Below are positions 4,458 through 5,548 of a DNA stretch of 5,548 nucleotides, piece by piece. This DNA is from Candidatus Heimdallarchaeota archaeon (GTDB lineage Archaea; Asgardarchaeota; Heimdallarchaeia; Heimdallarchaeales; Heimdallarchaeaceae). The DNA is taken from contig JAGLTP010000386.1 in the NCBI GenBank assembly GCA_023135215.1, forward strand, positions 1 to 5,548, read 5' to 3'. The notes under the pieces are model-generated. The model saw only the letters and a program-made list of their open reading frames with translations, was not told where the DNA came from and made no database searches. The first letter of the stretch is position 1; the number at the start of each line of letters is the position of its first letter. A program made the translations under genes and the position numbers.

Positions 4458-5444
4458 TTAATCCTGAATTCTTTGCAAAAGCTCGAACAGAATCATCTGT
4501 TTTTCTAAAGGTAGTGAATCTTTGGAATGAGCACGAATTGATAGTGATTTCAATGCCTCAAATATCCAATCAAGTTCTGATCGGAGTAAACTATAAGCTT
4601 CCATAGCATTAAGATTTGTTAATTGCTTTGAAATATCCTCGAAATAAGTGCAAGATCTTCCTCCAAAAACTACTCCTTCATCTATATTCACAATTATATG
4701 ATTGGGTGATGGCATAAGATTTTGAATATCGTTAGTACCAACCATATCATATCCCGATTTATATTTGAAGATCCAAGGTTTAACTTTAAGTAGACGAGTT
4801 GGGGAAAGTAAACGAAGGGAATGGATCATAGGTTCAACTATATTTCGATTCCCTGTAACAACAACTGGGTACCCGACAATTAGAGCATAAAGAATTTTAT
4901 CAAGACCTTCAGGAATTAATCTTGTAATAAGATCAAAAGAGAGGAAATCCATTGGTCCATCAAATATTATATCTCGGGCAACACTTTTGAGTTTGATAAC
5001 AGAGTCATAATCATGTAAATCTGTCTTTTCGTAGATTGAAACCATGTTTTTCTGTATATTAGAAAGATATTCAGCTAATGAAGATTTAATACTTAAAGAA
5101 ATTTCTTTTTCGAATCGAATAGCTTCAAATAACTGGAATTTATATTTTTCTTGCGCTCTTCGAAATTCAGCGAGTAGAATTGGTAAAATATCTCCATTGA
5201 AAGGACTATCAATATCAACTAATAAGGCAGCTATTAATTCGTTTTCAGTGTAGAAATAAAGTATCTTTCCTTCGAATTCTATTTCTCTAGGAAATGAGCT
5301 GACAACTTCTGAAGAGAGAGCAACAATTGCACTTATGAGACCAGTAACGAGAGCGTTATCATGAACCTGACTTTCACTAAAACTATCGTACTGAAAAAGT
5401 AGTTCCCCATATTTAGATGTAATAAGTATCTTCAAATTATCCAC
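4458..5444 (-). CDS. longin/roadblock-like domain protein with a DENN-like region
   Basis: A 328-residue soluble protein. Residues about 3-103 alternate strand-strand-helix-strand-strand-helix as in longin or roadblock domains: LKILITS, LLFQY, a long helix at 29-50, ILYFYT, LIAALLVDID, and a helix at 85-103. The first helix carries D29-x2-L32-x2-G35-x3-A39-I40-x2-L43-S44, the same spacing as in the C-terminal domain of the GTPase at the other end of the window. Residues about 105-165 are helical linker. Residues about 172-300 resemble a DENN domain: a helix, then LIVGYPVVVTG (188-198), a helix ending in LLSP (212-215), a segment with W224, MVGT (234-237), and HIIVNIDEGVVFGG (249-262), comparable with DENN patterns ending in vvDLD. 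A helical C-terminus follows. In eukaryotes, longin-DENN proteins are exchange factors or GAPs for small GTPases. GTG at 5444 is supported by TATA spacing; the nearby ATG is followed at once by a stop. Longin-like part likely, DENN part tentative. Confidence 0.75.
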   Translation of the reverse strand: MDNLKILITSKYGELLFQYDSFSESQVHDNALVTGLISAIVALSSEVVSSFPREIEFEGKILYFYTENELIAALLVDIDSPFNGDILPILLAEFRRAQEKYKFQLFEAIRFEKEISLSIKSSLAEYLSNIQKNMVSIYEKTDLHDYDSVIKLKSVARDIIFDGPMDFLSFDLITRLIPEGLDKILYALIVGYPVVVTGNRNIVEPMIHSLRLLSPTRLLKVKPWIFKYKSGYDMVGTNDIQNLMPSPNHIIVNIDEGVVFGGRSCTYFEDISKQLTNLNAMEAYSLLRSELDWIFEALKSLSIRAHSKDSLPLEKQMILFELLQRIQD

Positions 5445-5467
5445 TCTTACATTATTAACAAGAGAGT

Positions 5468-5475
5468 TCTATAAC
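5468..5475 (-). promoter_or_regulatory. TATA box of the longin/DENN-like gene
   Basis: The minus strand reads GTTATAGA, centred about 27 nt upstream of the GTG at 5444, predicting a leaderless or nearly leaderless message. No clear SD precedes the GTG. Confidence 0.45.
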
Positions 5476-5548
5476 ACGCTGACCAACGTTAAGACTTCTG
5501 CCTGCCTATAAAGCTAGATAGTACCCAGATATTAACCCCAATTGTTAA
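5476..5548. other. right-edge intergenic sequence, nothing firm
   Basis: No complete gene. On the minus strand one frame is open from the window edge for 19 codons to a TAA at about 5491-5489 and could be the tail of a gene lying further right, but 19 residues show nothing recognisable. A weak 5-bp inverted repeat (TTAAC/GTTAA, 5532-5548) sits at the very end. Confidence 0.3.

Noticed and set aside
5044..5253. 69-codon plus-strand frame inside the longin/DENN-like gene
   Set aside because: Antisense to a gene with clear domain structure; no start signal and no recognisable motif.
1..5548. CRISPR array, tRNA, rRNA, insertion sequence or attachment site
   Set aside because: Reading both strands I saw no regularly spaced direct repeats, tRNA-like cloverleaf, rRNA core sequence, transposase motif or flanking repeat.

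Overview
The window reads as archaeal, most likely Asgard (Promethearchaeota). The evidence is: an Arf/Sar1-type small GTPase fused to a longin/roadblock-like domain, a second protein combining a similar domain with a DENN-like region, an ADP-forming acyl-CoA synthetase alpha subunit, low-GC DNA, and TATA-like boxes placed about 23-30 nt upstream of several start codons, as expected for leaderless archaeal transcripts. The lineage is an inference from gene content; no rRNA or other phylogenetic marker is present.

Left part (1-1262): the first 23 codons of an NAD-dependent epimerase/dehydratase run leftward out of the window, with a good Shine-Dalgarno site. A divergent AT-rich intergenic region of about 240 bp holds a perfect 10-bp inverted repeat and a TATA-like box. 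It leads to a 316-residue Arf-family GTPase whose switch II reads DLGGH, as in eukaryotic Sar1, and which carries a C-terminal longin/roadblock-like domain. A T8 tract follows its stop codon.

Middle (1263-3550): an acetyl-CoA synthetase (ADP-forming) alpha subunit without an adjacent beta subunit, a small convergent helical protein of unknown function whose 3' end overlaps it by 10 bp, and a divergently transcribed GNAT acetyltransferase. The acetyltransferase converges on the right-hand minus-strand cluster over a nested palindrome that covers both stop codons.

Right part (3548-5548): minus-strand genes. The first is a 328-residue protein with an N-terminal longin/roadblock-like domain and a central segment resembling DENN. 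After it come three small proteins, tightly spaced or overlapping, each predicted to be a two-helix membrane hairpin.

The most interesting theme is small-GTPase biology. A Sar1/Arf-like GTPase and a possible longin-DENN protein (in eukaryotes DENN proteins act as GEFs or GAPs) lie about 3.2 kb apart and share a domain with an identically spaced motif, D-x2-L-x2-G-x3-A-I-x2-[FL]-S. A functional link between them is inference. The metabolic genes between them show no obvious connection.
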